Both the position numbers and the translations under genes were made by a program. From the NCBI RefSeq assembly GCF_010994095.1, contig NZ_WJYO01000002.1:620001-684000 (forward strand): a stretch of DNA of 64,000 bases, given 5' to 3'. Origin of the DNA: Mumia xiangluensis. GTDB taxonomy: Bacteria > Actinomycetota > Actinomycetes > Propionibacteriales > Nocardioidaceae. Positions 44,383-53,927 of this stretch are shown one piece after another. Positions within the stretch are counted from its first letter, which is position 1. Each line of letters opens with the position of its first letter. The notes beneath the pieces were generated by a model. The model made no database searches and was not told where the DNA came from. It saw only the letters and a program-made list of their open reading frames with translations.

Positions 44383-45363
44383 GTGACCCGCCTCCCCCGT
44401 CCCGTCCTCGTATCGGCCCCGGTTGCCGCCGGAGCCACCGCCATGCTGGTCAGTGGCGTCGTACCGCTGCTGGGCCCGCTGCTGGTCGCTCTGGCCCTCG
44501 GTGCCGTCGTGGCCAACACGTCGACGGCAGCGGCGGGGCGCCTCGCCCTCTCCTCCGCCGCAGCCCGCACCTGCCTACGAGCCGGGATCGTGCTACTCGG
44601 CCTCCGCCTTCCCCTCGGGGACCTGCTCGGGATCGGTCTCGGTGGGGCCGTCGTCGTCGTCGCAACGGTTGCCATCACGTACGGCGTGACGACCGCGGTC
44701 GGCGATGCTCTCGGTGTCGAGCGCGGGCTCGTCACCCTGATCGCTGCCGGGTTCTCGGTCTGCGGTGCAGCAGCCATCGCCGCCGTCCAGGACGGTGTCC
44801 GAGCGCGCGAGCGCCACGTCGCGGTCGCGGTTGCCCTCGTCACGGTCTACGGGACCGCCATGATCGCCGTCATCCCTGTCGCCTCGCGCGTGCTCGGCCT
44901 GTCCACTGAGCACGCCGCCCTGTGGGCCGGCGCCAGCATCCACGAGGTCGCCCAGGTCGTCGTCGCAGCATCACTGATCGGAGGACCGCTCGCGGTGGCG
45001 TTGGCCACGACGATCAAGCTGGGCCGCGTCCTGACGCTCGCCGGCGTCTATCTCGTCGCCGCGGGGCGAGAGGGCAGGCAGAGCGCCACGAGCGCCCCGG
45101 TCGTCCCGTGGTTCGTCGCCGGCTTCGTCATCGCCGTCGCCGTCAGAGCCACCGGGGTGGTCGGCCCTGTCGCGCTGGACCTCGCAGACGCGGCCACGAC
45201 CCTGCTGCTGGCAGCCGGGATGTTCGGGTTGGGCCTGGGCCTGCGCGTACGTGACCTGTGGCCACTGCCCGCAGGTGTCCTCACGCTGGCGACGGTCGCG
45301 ACGAGCACCGCCGCGGGGACGTCGCTGCTGCTCATCCTCGGCACGTCGGCGCTTGCTTCGTAG
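44383..45363 (+). CDS. YeiH family putative sulfate exporter
   Basis: The 326-aa membrane protein has about ten helices. It shows RTCLRAGIVLLGLRLPLGDL, AAGFSVCGAAAIAAV and LWAGASIHEVAQVVVAA, the conserved core of the UPF0324/YeiH family. Members are thought to export sulfate or related anions. The frame is open well upstream, but that part is antisense to lysR; the GTG at 44383, 6 nt after GATGCT, fits the divergent promoter region. The LysR neighbour is the likely regulator. Confidence 0.88.
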   Translation: MTRLPRPVLVSAPVAAGATAMLVSGVVPLLGPLLVALALGAVVANTSTAAAGRLALSSAAARTCLRAGIVLLGLRLPLGDLLGIGLGGAVVVVATVAITYGVTTAVGDALGVERGLVTLIAAGFSVCGAAAIAAVQDGVRARERHVAVAVALVTVYGTAMIAVIPVASRVLGLSTEHAALWAGASIHEVAQVVVAASLIGGPLAVALATTIKLGRVLTLAGVYLVAAGREGRQSATSAPVVPWFVAGFVIAVAVRATGVVGPVALDLADAATTLLLAAGMFGLGLGLRVRDLWPLPAGVLTLATVATSTAAGTSLLLILGTSALAS

Positions 45364-45370
45364 ACCCCCC

Positions 45371-45580
45371 TCGCTGGTCGAGGCGCGAAGCGATCGAGAC
45401 CACGCGTTGGTCGACGCCCGGGGGTCTCGATACGCCCTCGCCCAGGGGCTCGGGCTACTCGACCAGCGAGGTGGGGGCGCGGCTCGGGCTACTCGACCAG
45501 CGAGGTGGGGGCGCGGCTCGGGCTACTCGACCAGCGAGGTGGGGGCGCGGCTCCGCCCACTCGGCCAGCGAGGTGGGCGG
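45371..45580. repeat. Palindromic interspersed repeat with 34-nt tandem units (copy 1)
   Basis: The left part is an imperfect palindrome: CGCTGGTCGAG at 45372-45382 and TCGAGACC at 45394-45401 face GGTCTCGATACG at 45423-45434 and CTCGACCAGCG at 45459-45469. Three exact 34-nt tandem units follow at 45447-45480, 45481-45514 and 45515-45548 (core CTACTCGACCAGCGAGGTGG), then a degenerate fourth at 45549-45580. It lies between the YeiH stop and the clpX stop. A second copy with the same unit length is at 57661-57829. Confidence 0.85.
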
Positions 45581-45596
45581 AGCTGGCGGTGCGGGC

Positions 45597-46871
<1,275 letters not shown>

Positions 46872-46932
46872 TGCTTCCTCACCTTCGTCGCGCGGGGCTC
46901 TCCCCCAGCGATGCTTCTATCGACCGTACCCT

Positions 46933-46963
46933 GTGCCGGGCCGACGTGCGGCCGACCCGGCAC
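46933..46963 (-). terminator. Hairpin between clpP2 and clpX
   Basis: GTGCCGGG pairs with CCCGGCAC (8 bp) around a GC-rich loop that can pair further, starting 21 nt past the clpP2 stop. It probably ends or attenuates the clpP1P2 transcript. Confidence 0.5.
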
Positions 46964-46983
46964 ACGGGCGTGTCAGATCGTGA

Positions 46984-47619
46984 TCAGACCGCAGGGGTCT
47001 TGAGGGTCTCGAGGATCTGGTCCACGAGGCCGTACTCGACCGCCTGGCCGGCGGTGAGGATCTTGTCGCGCTCCACGTCGCGGCTGACCTCGTCCTTGGG
47101 CTTGCCCGACGCCTCGGAGATCATCGTCTCCAGCAGATCGCGCATGCGCAGGATCTCGCGGGCCGTGATCTCGAGGTCGGAGCTCTGCCCGTAGGTGCCC
47201 TCGGTGTACGGCTGGTGGATGAGGATGCGGCTGTTGGGGAGCGCCAGACGCTTGCCGGGCGTGCCCGCCGCCAGCAGCACTGCCGCAGCCGAGGCCGCCT
47301 GGCCCAGGCACACGGTCTGCACGTCCGGCTTGAGGTAGCGCATCGTGTCGTAGATCGCCGTCAGCGCGGTGAACGAGCCGCCGGGCGAGTTGATGTAGAG
47401 CGAGATGTCGCGGTCCGGGTCCATCGACTGGAGGCACAGCAGCTGCGCCATCACCGCGTTGGCGACGTCGTCGGAGATCGGGGTGCCGAGGAAGATGATG
47501 CGGTCCTCGAACAGCTTCGCGTACGGGTCGATGCGGCGGAAGCCGTACGACGTCCGCTCCTCCCACTGCGGGATGTAGTAGTTCATCGACGGCGCGAACT
47601 GCTGGTGCGGCATGGTCAT
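46984..47619 (-). CDS. clpP2: ClpP2 protease subunit
   Basis: The 211-aa serine peptidase has the nucleophile in GQAASAAAVLL, the histidine in ILIHQPY and the aspartate in RDVERDKIL. The N-terminal NYYIPQWEERTSYGFRRIDPY is specific to actinobacterial ClpP2. The ATG at 47619 is chosen because AGGAG lies 5 nt upstream; the longer frame starting at 47682 would run into clpP1. ClpP1 and ClpP2 form a mixed tetradecamer in actinobacteria. Confidence 0.96.
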   Translation of the reverse strand: MTMPHQQFAPSMNYYIPQWEERTSYGFRRIDPYAKLFEDRIIFLGTPISDDVANAVMAQLLCLQSMDPDRDISLYINSPGGSFTALTAIYDTMRYLKPDVQTVCLGQAASAAAVLLAAGTPGKRLALPNSRILIHQPYTEGTYGQSSDLEITAREILRMRDLLETMISEASGKPKDEVSRDVERDKILTAGQAVEYGLVDQILETLKTPAV

Positions 47620-47624
47620 GTCGG

Positions 47625-47629
47625 CTCCT
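47625..47629 (-). promoter_or_regulatory. Shine-Dalgarno AGGAG deciding the clpP2 start
   Basis: AGGAG with 5-nt spacing to the ATG at 47619; no such sequence precedes the earlier start at 47682. Confidence 0.6.
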
Positions 47630-47678
47630 GGGGTCGGGTCGCCCAACGACAGACGGGACAGCGGCAAGGACGTGGCGG

Positions 47679-48293
47679 TCACGATGCCTCACCCCGCGTC
47701 ACGTCGTTCTCGCGAGCGATCACGTGGTCGATGAAGCCGTAGTCCTTGGCCTGCTCCGCGGTGAACCAACGGTCACGGTCGGAGTCGCGCTCGATCGCCT
47801 CGAGGGACTGGCCGGTGTGGAAGGACTGGAGCTCGTTGAGCTGCTGCTTGAGGATCAGGCTCTGCTCCGCCTGGATGCGGATGTCGGAGGCCGAGCCGCC
47901 GAGACCGCCGGAAGGCTGGTGCATCATGATCCGCGCGTGCGGGAGGGCGTACCGCTTGCCCGTCGTGCCCGCAGCGAGCAGGAACTGGCCCATCGAGGCC
48001 GCCAGACCCATGCCGACGGTGACGACGTCGTTCGAGATGAACTGCATGGTGTCGTAGATCGCCATGCCCGAGTCGACCGAGCCACCGGGCGAGTTGATGT
48101 AGAGCCGGATGTCGCTCTTCGGGTCCTCGGCGTTGAGCAGCAGCATCTGCGCACAGATCGCGTTCGCGTTCTGGTCGCGAACCTCGGAACCGAGGAAGAC
48201 GATGCGCTCCTTGAGGAGGCGCTGGTAGATGTGGCCGTCGAGATCCGAGGGGCCGACGTCGCCGGCCATGCGGGGAGTCGTCTCTGTGTTCAC
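47679..48293 (-). CDS. clpP1: ClpP1 protease subunit
   Basis: The 204-aa protein has the catalytic serine in [10 protein letters not shown], histidine in IMMHQPSGG and aspartate in RDSDRDRWF, and the handle region [17 protein letters not shown]. It starts with GTG at 48293, 7 nt after a TAGGGT box. clpP2 follows after 59 nt, forming the paired protease operon. Confidence 0.97.
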   Translation of the reverse strand: MNTETTPRMAGDVGPSDLDGHIYQRLLKERIVFLGSEVRDQNANAICAQMLLLNAEDPKSDIRLYINSPGGSVDSGMAIYDTMQFISNDVVTVGMGLAASMGQFLLAAGTTGKRYALPHARIMMHQPSGGLGGSASDIRIQAEQSLILKQQLNELQSFHTGQSLEAIERDSDRDRWFTAEQAKDYGFIDHVIARENDVTRGEAS

Positions 48294-48300
48294 GTGCTCG

Positions 48301-48306
48301 ACCCTA
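48301..48306 (-). promoter_or_regulatory. -10 box (TAGGGT) of clpP1, leaderless
   Basis: TAGGGT followed by 7 nt and the clpP1 GTG at 48293. Confidence 0.5.
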
Positions 48307-48377
48307 GCGGGGCGGGCGGACGAACCCGAGCGGAACCCGTCGGATTTCGCTACGGGCGCACAACCCGCCCCGAGCGC

Positions 48378-48854
48378 TCAGGCGTCGAGCTCCGCCGCCG
48401 CCTTGATCCTCGCCAGCGTCGCTGCCATGTCCTGCTCGAGTCGTGCGGAGTAGCCCTCGTGACCGCCCAGGAACCGCTTGATCAGCACCTTGGAGATGCT
48501 CGTGGAGCCCTTCGGAGCCTCGCGCCGCTCGACGATCCGGGTCGTGCCGTCGCCGAGATCCTCGATCTCGTACGTCCACACCATGCCGTTGACCGGGACG
48601 AGGAACGAGATCGCCCGCTGCGGCTCGTACCGGACGACCTTCGACGTCGACGGCCAGACCTTCCACCCGAGTCGGTTGACGTTGATCGTGCGCGTGCCGA
48701 CGGCCGTGCGGCCAAGGACCACCATCCGGCGGGTCTGCGGGCTCCACTCCGGCATGCGCCGCAGGTCGGAGACGGCAGTCCAGACGGCTCGCGGAGATGC
48801 GGCGACGTCGGTGCTGACCTCGAGGAAGTACGGGTCGGCGGTGGGCGTGGGCAT
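48378..48854 (-). CDS. SRPBCC family protein
   Basis: The 158-aa protein has the START/Bet v1-like pattern: VSTDVAASPRAVWTAVSDLRRMPEWSPQTRR at the N-terminus, a run of beta strands with WTYEIEDLGDGTTRIVERRE, and a C-terminal helix. Such proteins bind hydrophobic ligands; the ligand is unknown. It lies between the lipase-like gene and clpP1, same strand. Confidence 0.85.
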   Translation of the reverse strand: MPTPTADPYFLEVSTDVAASPRAVWTAVSDLRRMPEWSPQTRRMVVLGRTAVGTRTINVNRLGWKVWPSTSKVVRYEPQRAISFLVPVNGMVWTYEIEDLGDGTTRIVERREAPKGSTSISKVLIKRFLGGHEGYSARLEQDMAATLARIKAAAELDA

Positions 48855-48885
48855 GCGGGTCCCTTCGGGGTGTGGGCGAGGCGGG

Positions 48886-50094
48886 TCAGTCCGTGGACGT
48901 GCCGGCCGGGAGCGCCGCCGGACGGCCGGCGACCCAGTCTGCCAGCCGCTCGGCGACCCGCGGGTGGTTGAGAAGTCCGAGGTGGCCGGTGGCCACCCGC
49001 GTGGTCGAGGCTCCGTCGACCACGGGTGAGTCGCCGTACGGCGTCCCCGAGGCGGACGCGGTGCTCACCATGACGTCGGCGGTGGCCGCGACGAAGTGGT
49101 ACGCGGCGCGCGGCAGCGGTGCGACCGCGAGCCGGCCGTCCCCCCACCGGGCGGTCAGGTCCTGGCCGTGCCACTCCTCGCGGGTGACGTAGCCGTGGCG
49201 GAGGTCGGTGATACCGGCCGAGCGTGAGCCGAGGATCCCGGCGAACGGCAGGCTTTCGGGGACGACGCTCAGGGCCCGCGAGCCGAGGTGGACCGCGCGC
49301 TCGAGCGGGGCGCCGAGGTGCGGGGTGCCGAGGCAGACCACGGTCGCGACGGTGTCGGTCCATGCGGCGCGGCGCGCCACGCCGTACGCCGTCGCGGACC
49401 GGATGACGAGCCCGCCCATCGAGTGCCCCACCAGGTGGAGCCGCGAGACCGGCACCGGCCATCCAGCGACGACCTTGGTGAGGAGGTTGGAGAGGTCGGC
49501 GCCGTTGTCGGACACGTGCCGGCCGGTGTTGTAGCGCAGCCGGACCGGCGTCGTGCCCGTCCGGTCGCGCAGCACGTCGTCGTACGTCTCGCCGCGCCGG
49601 TCGGCACCACGGTCCCAGGAGTCGTCGTTCTCGCCGAGCCCGTGGACGAGGACGACGATCTCGCTGGTCGCCTCGGGGTAGGCGAGGGCGAACGCGTACG
49701 GCTCGGGCACGACGTCCTCGCCGCCGACCCGCAGGGCCATCGGCAGGGCATACGGGTCCTCGGCGTCGGCGAGCCGGTCACCGACCAGGGCGTTGACCGC
49801 GGACCGGAGCATTCGGGTGCGCGGGGTGCGCTCGACGGGCGCCCCGATGCCGCGGTCGGCGAGCTGCCGGAGCCCGAGGCTCGCCCCGCGCAGACCTCCC
49901 GAGACTCCTGCGTACGCCACGGCCGCGACCGCGTCGTGGAGCACCTGCGGCGCCCTGCCGCCCGCAACCGACCCGAAGACGCGGCGCGCGACCGTGCCGT
50001 GCACCTCCCGGACGCACGGAACCACGACGTCGTCGGCGTAGCCGAGAGCCAGCGCGACGGTGTGCGCGGTACGTGGCGTGGGAGGCACCGTCAC
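48886..50094 (-). CDS. Alpha/beta hydrolase (lipase-like)
   Basis: The 402-aa protein has the oxyanion region VLVHGLGENDDSWD and the nucleophile elbow GHSMGGLVIRSA, the pattern of PGAP1/lipase-type hydrolases acting on acyl esters. A histidine in VATGHLGLLNHPRV near the end can complete the triad. About 140 residues precede the hydrolase core. The GTG at 50094 is the first plausible start; the longer open frame reaches into tig. A GATACC box lies 8 nt upstream of the GTG. Confidence 0.82.
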   Translation of the reverse strand: MTVPPTPRTAHTVALALGYADDVVVPCVREVHGTVARRVFGSVAGGRAPQVLHDAVAAVAYAGVSGGLRGASLGLRQLADRGIGAPVERTPRTRMLRSAVNALVGDRLADAEDPYALPMALRVGGEDVVPEPYAFALAYPEATSEIVVLVHGLGENDDSWDRGADRRGETYDDVLRDRTGTTPVRLRYNTGRHVSDNGADLSNLLTKVVAGWPVPVSRLHLVGHSMGGLVIRSATAYGVARRAAWTDTVATVVCLGTPHLGAPLERAVHLGSRALSVVPESLPFAGILGSRSAGITDLRHGYVTREEWHGQDLTARWGDGRLAVAPLPRAAYHFVAATADVMVSTASASGTPYGDSPVVDGASTTRVATGHLGLLNHPRVAERLADWVAGRPAALPAGTSTD

Positions 50095-50158
50095 ATACTC
50101 CCGGTATCCGAGGCGTCTGCGCCAGCCCGTACGCCCGAATCGGACGCTCGTCACACAG

Positions 50159-50199
50159 GACGGCGGCCCCTCCCCGCAGCGCGGGAAGGGGCCGTCGTA
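50159..50199 (-). terminator. tig terminator hairpin
   Basis: A GC-rich stem (ACGGCGGCCCC...GGGGCCGTCGT, with a second CCCGC/GCGGG section) around an AGC-type loop starts about 17 nt after the tig stop. Confidence 0.65.
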
Positions 50200-50215
50200 C
50201 GGGTTCGGCAGAGAC

Positions 50216-51595
50216 TCAGCCGGCGTCGTCCGCCTTGGCCTCGTCGTCCTCGGCCTCGTCGGGCGAGCCGATCGTGCCGTCGCCACGCAGGTTGGCGAGG
50301 TCGATGACGTTGCCCGACTCGTCCTTGACGGTCGCGTTCTCGACGATCGCCGCGAGCGCCTTGCCGCGGACGACCTCGGAGACGAGCTCCGGGATGTGGT
50401 TGTGCTCGACCATGTGCTGCATGAAGGACTGCGGGTCCTCACCGGACTGCTGCGCGCGGCGGAGCATGTGCTCGGTGAGCTCGTCCTGCTCGATGCCGAT
50501 CTCGGAGTCGGCGGCGACCTGGTCGAGGAGGAACTGCGCGACGAGCGAGTCGCGGACGCGCTTCTCGAGGTCGGCCTCGAACTCGTCGACGGTCTGCTCC
50601 TCGGAGTCGAGGTAGGCGTCCATCGACATGCCGGCGTAGGCGAGCTGCTGCTCGATCTGCTGGCGGCGGTTGGTCAGCTCGGTGTCGACGAGCGTCTCCG
50701 GCAGCGGAACGTCGAGCTTCTCGAGCGCGGCCTCGAGCACCGCGTCGCGGGCGTCGGCGGCCTGCTCGATGCGCTTGCCGCGGAGGAGCTTCTCGCTGAC
50801 GTCGGCACGCAGCTCGTCGACGGTGTCGAACTCCGACGCGGTCTGCGCGAAGTCGTCGTCGAGCTCGGGGAGCTCCTGCTCCTTGACGACGGTCAGCGTG
50901 ACCTCGACGTCGACATCCTCGCCCACGAGGTCGCCACCGGCGAGCTGCGTCTGGAAGGTCTTGGTCTCGCCGGCGCTCATGCCGGTCACGGCCTCGTCGA
51001 GCCCGTCGAGCATCGAGTTCTTGCCGACCTGGTACGCGACACCGCTCGCCTGGGCGGCGTCGATCTTCTCGCCGTCCTTGCTGGCGGAGAGGTCGATGGT
51101 CACGAAGTCGTTGTCGGCGGCGGCGCGGTCGACCTCGGTCAGCGTCGCGAAACGCTCGCGGAGGGCCTCGACCTGCTCGTCGACGTCGGAGTCCTCGACG
51201 GTCACGTCGGGCACGGTGACCTCGATGTCGCTCAGGTCGGGCGTCTCGAACTCGGGGCGGACGTCCACCTCGACGGTGAACTCGACGAGCTCCCCGTCCT
51301 CGAGGCGCGTCACGTCGACCTCGGGCTGGCCGAGGGGCTGGATGCCGGCCTCGGCGACGGCCTGCGAGTAGATGCCCGGGAGGGCGTCATTGATGGCCTG
51401 GTCGAGGATCGCGCCGCGACCCACGCGCTGGTCGACGACCTTCGAGGGGACCTTGCCGCGGCGGAAGCCGGGGACCGAGATCTGCGACCCGATCGTCTTG
51501 TAGGCCTTGTCGAGGGCCGGCTTGAGCTCCTCGAACGGAACCTCGATGGTCAGCTTGACCCGGGTCGGGCTCAGATTCTCCTGGGCACTCTTCAC
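50216..51595 (-). CDS. tig: Trigger factor chaperone
   Basis: Trigger factor binds the ribosome exit tunnel and shields nascent chains. The 459-aa protein has the ribosome-binding motif FRRGKVPSKVVDQRVG (the GFRxGxxP loop) at about 43-58, a central FKBP-type prolyl isomerase domain (about 150-240) and the helical C-terminal chaperone arms. An acidic tail (DEAEDDEAKADDAG) follows. The GTG start has AAGGAGAA upstream. tRNA-Pro lies just upstream on the same strand. Confidence 0.97.
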   Translation of the reverse strand: MKSAQENLSPTRVKLTIEVPFEELKPALDKAYKTIGSQISVPGFRRGKVPSKVVDQRVGRGAILDQAINDALPGIYSQAVAEAGIQPLGQPEVDVTRLEDGELVEFTVEVDVRPEFETPDLSDIEVTVPDVTVEDSDVDEQVEALRERFATLTEVDRAAADNDFVTIDLSASKDGEKIDAAQASGVAYQVGKNSMLDGLDEAVTGMSAGETKTFQTQLAGGDLVGEDVDVEVTLTVVKEQELPELDDDFAQTASEFDTVDELRADVSEKLLRGKRIEQAADARDAVLEAALEKLDVPLPETLVDTELTNRRQQIEQQLAYAGMSMDAYLDSEEQTVDEFEADLEKRVRDSLVAQFLLDQVAADSEIGIEQDELTEHMLRRAQQSGEDPQSFMQHMVEHNHIPELVSEVVRGKALAAIVENATVKDESGNVIDLANLRGDGTIGSPDEAEDDEAKADDAG

Positions 51596-51655
51596 GAGTA
51601 CGTTCTCCTTGGTCGTCGTGCAGACGTCACCGTTGTGGTGACGTGTCGTCGGCTG

Positions 51656-51729
51656 TCGGGATGACAGGATTTGAACCTGCGACCCTCCGCTCCCAAAGCG
51701 GATGCGCTACCAAGCTGCGCTACATCCCG
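51656..51729 (-). tRNA. tRNA-Pro (anticodon TGG)
   Basis: The sequence folds as a 74-nt tRNA with acceptor CGGGATG/CATCCCG and discriminator A, D-arm GCGCAGCTTGGTAGCGC, anticodon stem CCGCT/AGCGG with loop TTTGGGA (TGG), and T-arm GGTTCAAAT. The 3' CCA is not encoded (CAG follows). Confidence 0.95.
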
Positions 51730-51907
51730 GTGCGCACCGTTCGCGTGGTGCGGGCGCCCGCACCACTGTAGTAGACGATGCCGAGCGACCCCGAATCGCT
51801 CCACTTCCTCGACGCCACACGCAAGCTCGCCCCGTTGCGGGGAACAGCAGGTCGGTGTGTCATCATGGTCGCGGTTGACCGCAGGGCGTACGGCCCGGCG
51901 ACAACGC

Positions 51908-51981
51908 GCGGACGTAGCTCAATGGTAGAGCCTCAGTCTTCCAAACTGATTACGCGGGTTCGATTCCCGTCGTCCGCTCCA
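51908..51981 (+). tRNA. tRNA-Gly (anticodon TCC)
   Basis: Acceptor GCGGACG/CGTCCGC, D-arm GCTCAATGGTAGAGC, anticodon loop CTTCCAA (TCC), T-arm GGTTCGATT; 74 nt with discriminator T and an encoded CCA. It is the only tRNA here on the plus strand. Confidence 0.95.
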
Positions 51982-52047
51982 CGCCCGTCCTGCGCCGCGA
52001 GCCGTGCCCTGTGCCGCCCGGCCCGATCCAGGCGGCACAGTCCGTTC

Positions 52048-52539
52048 TCAGAGCTTCGGCGTCCCGGCCAGTCCCCAGGACTGGTTGCCGAGGCCGTCGT
52101 CGTTGACGTTGTACGTCACCGTCCCGTCCGCGGTGTTGCCCGAGATGTTCGTGTACGGACCCAGCGTGCACGTGTACGAGCCCGACGTGTTGCCGATGTT
52201 CGTGACCTCGCACGTCTTGCTCTTGACGATCGAGTCGTTCTGCTCGATCCGCACCTGCACGGCGAACTTCTCCCACTTGCCGGAGCCGGACTCGCCCCAG
52301 CTGACGCGGGCGTAGGCGCGCTTGATCTCGTTGCTGCCGCCCGAGCCTCCCCAGCTGCGCACGAGGCACAGCTCGACCTTCACGTCAGCGTTGAAGCCGG
52401 TCGTCGGGAACTCCTTCGCGCTGGTCTTGCACCGGTAGTCGTCGGCGCTCGCAGGGCTCGCGAGCGCGGTGACGCCACCGGCCGTGACCGCTGCCACGGC
52501 CGTCGCCGACGCGAGCGTGCGCACCAGGGTGTTCCTCAT
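52048..52539 (-). CDS. Secreted hypothetical protein, 163 aa
   Basis: The protein has a clear Sec signal peptide (MRNTLVRTLASATAVAAVTAGG...ASPASA) with cleavage likely after residue 32, giving a mature chain of about 131 residues. That chain has four cysteines (RCKTSAKEF, ELCLVRS, KTCEVTN, YTCTLGP), suggesting two disulfides, and is rich in beta strand, Gly, Ser, Thr and Asn. I do not recognise the family. Its ATG overlaps the stop of an MFS gene by 4 nt (ATGA), so the two are coupled. Confidence 0.8.
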   Translation of the reverse strand: MRNTLVRTLASATAVAAVTAGGVTALASPASADDYRCKTSAKEFPTTGFNADVKVELCLVRSWGGSGGSNEIKRAYARVSWGESGSGKWEKFAVQVRIEQNDSIVKSKTCEVTNIGNTSGSYTCTLGPYTNISGNTADGTVTYNVNDDGLGNQSWGLAGTPKL

Positions 52540-53840
52540 GGATGGTTCCCTTCTGTCGGAGTGCCGATCGGGATCGACCGACCGTTCGACCCTAGGGAGG
52601 ACGCGGGGTCATCCTCCATCGAATTCTCTGCACGGTGAGAACGCGGCTCCCTGACGGCGATCCAGCACATCCCGGCCCCGATCGCGACGAGCAGCCCCAC
52701 GACCAGCCACCCGGCGACCGACGGCCCGTGTGCCTCGGCGACCCAGCCGAAGACGAGCGCCGACGGGAGGAACGTGAGCCAGGTCGCTGTCCCCACCCCC
52801 GACGCCACTCCTGCTCGCACAGCCGACGGCACGGCGTCGTGCAGCCGTTGCGAGAGGTGGATCCCGACCACGACCAGCGCCATCACCAGAAGCACCTGCG
52901 CGGCCACGACCTGGGGGACGGCGTCGCCCTGCACCAGCACCAGTGCGGCACCGAGCATCACCGCCGTGACGGCCAGGACCATCCGTACGCGGGCGAGCGC
53001 GAGGCGCCCGGCCAGCAGCCCGCCGAGGCCGAGGGTCGCGGTCATCGCGGCCCAGTAGGGACCGTAGAGGAAGGCGGAGACCGACAGGGCGACGAGCCAC
53101 AGCGGACCGAACTCGAACAGCAGCTGGACGACGGCGCCACCGAGCGCACCGACGACCACCAGCAGCCTGACGTCCGGGTGCCGCGTCACCGTTCGCAGGG
53201 TCACCGCGACATGCTCCCGCAGCGGCTTCGGCGCCTCCGAGCGGTGCAGGCGCGGCTCACGGAACCGGAGCAGGGCGACCACGGACAGCGCCGCGAAGGG
53301 CACGGTGGCGAAGTACGTGACTCGGGGCGAGGTCGCCCCCGCGAGAACGCCGCCGGCGACCGCACTCGCGACGTACGCCAGGCTCTCCACGAGCCGGAGC
53401 CGGCCGATCCGTCGCTCGAACCCTTCCCCGGCTCCGGTCTCCTCGAGAACGGTGTCGTAGACCATCGAGTCGACGGTGCCCGAGTACATCGCGAAGTAGA
53501 CGCCGAGGAACAACGCACTCACCACGTAGCCCACCACGCCGTTGCTCAACCCGCCGAGGAGGCTGCACAGCAGCAGCGCCACCGCGGCGACGACCAGGAC
53601 GCCGCGGCGGCTCCACCGGTCCGCGAGCACTCCCGACGGGATCTCCAGGAGAGGGACGACGGCGGCGTACGCGGCTGCCATGAGCCCGATGCTGGCAGCC
53701 GTGAAGCCGATGTCGACCATGAAGAGCTTCTCGATCGGCACCCACAGGAGCGTCCCCTGGAGGGCGACCGCCAGGTGCAGCGGGCGAAGGCGCCGCCGCA
53801 GCGCGGAGTCGGCCGTACGGGTGGTGCGCGTCTTCCTCAT
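52536..53840 (-). CDS. MFS transporter
   Basis: The 434-aa membrane protein has about 12 helices and the loop PSGVLADRWSRRGVLV, the conserved G-x-L-a-D-r-x-g/s-R-R motif between helices 2 and 3 of the major facilitator superfamily. The substrate is unknown. A polar 30-residue tail with several prolines and serines ends it. The ATG at 53840 is used; a GTG five codons upstream (53855) is possible. The secreted protein gene follows with a 4-nt overlap. Confidence 0.87.
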   Translation of the reverse strand: MRKTRTTRTADSALRRRLRPLHLAVALQGTLLWVPIEKLFMVDIGFTAASIGLMAAAYAAVVPLLEIPSGVLADRWSRRGVLVVAAVALLLCSLLGGLSNGVVGYVVSALFLGVYFAMYSGTVDSMVYDTVLEETGAGEGFERRIGRLRLVESLAYVASAVAGGVLAGATSPRVTYFATVPFAALSVVALLRFREPRLHRSEAPKPLREHVAVTLRTVTRHPDVRLLVVVGALGGAVVQLLFEFGPLWLVALSVSAFLYGPYWAAMTATLGLGGLLAGRLALARVRMVLAVTAVMLGAALVLVQGDAVPQVVAAQVLLVMALVVVGIHLSQRLHDAVPSAVRAGVASGVGTATWLTFLPSALVFGWVAEAHGPSVAGWLVVGLLVAIGAGMCWIAVREPRSHRAENSMEDDPASSLGSNGRSIPIGTPTEGNHP

Positions 53841-53927
53841 ACCGTTCAGAGACACGAGCCCGCCAGACGTTACGCGCACTCGAGACCGGCGAGAGATCCG
53901 TACGCCCGGGCTAGGGTGAGGTCGACC

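Noticed and set aside
45447-45548. Tandem 34-nt units as a CRISPR array
   Set aside because: The units are contiguous without unique spacers, there is no cas gene, and a palindromic head is attached.
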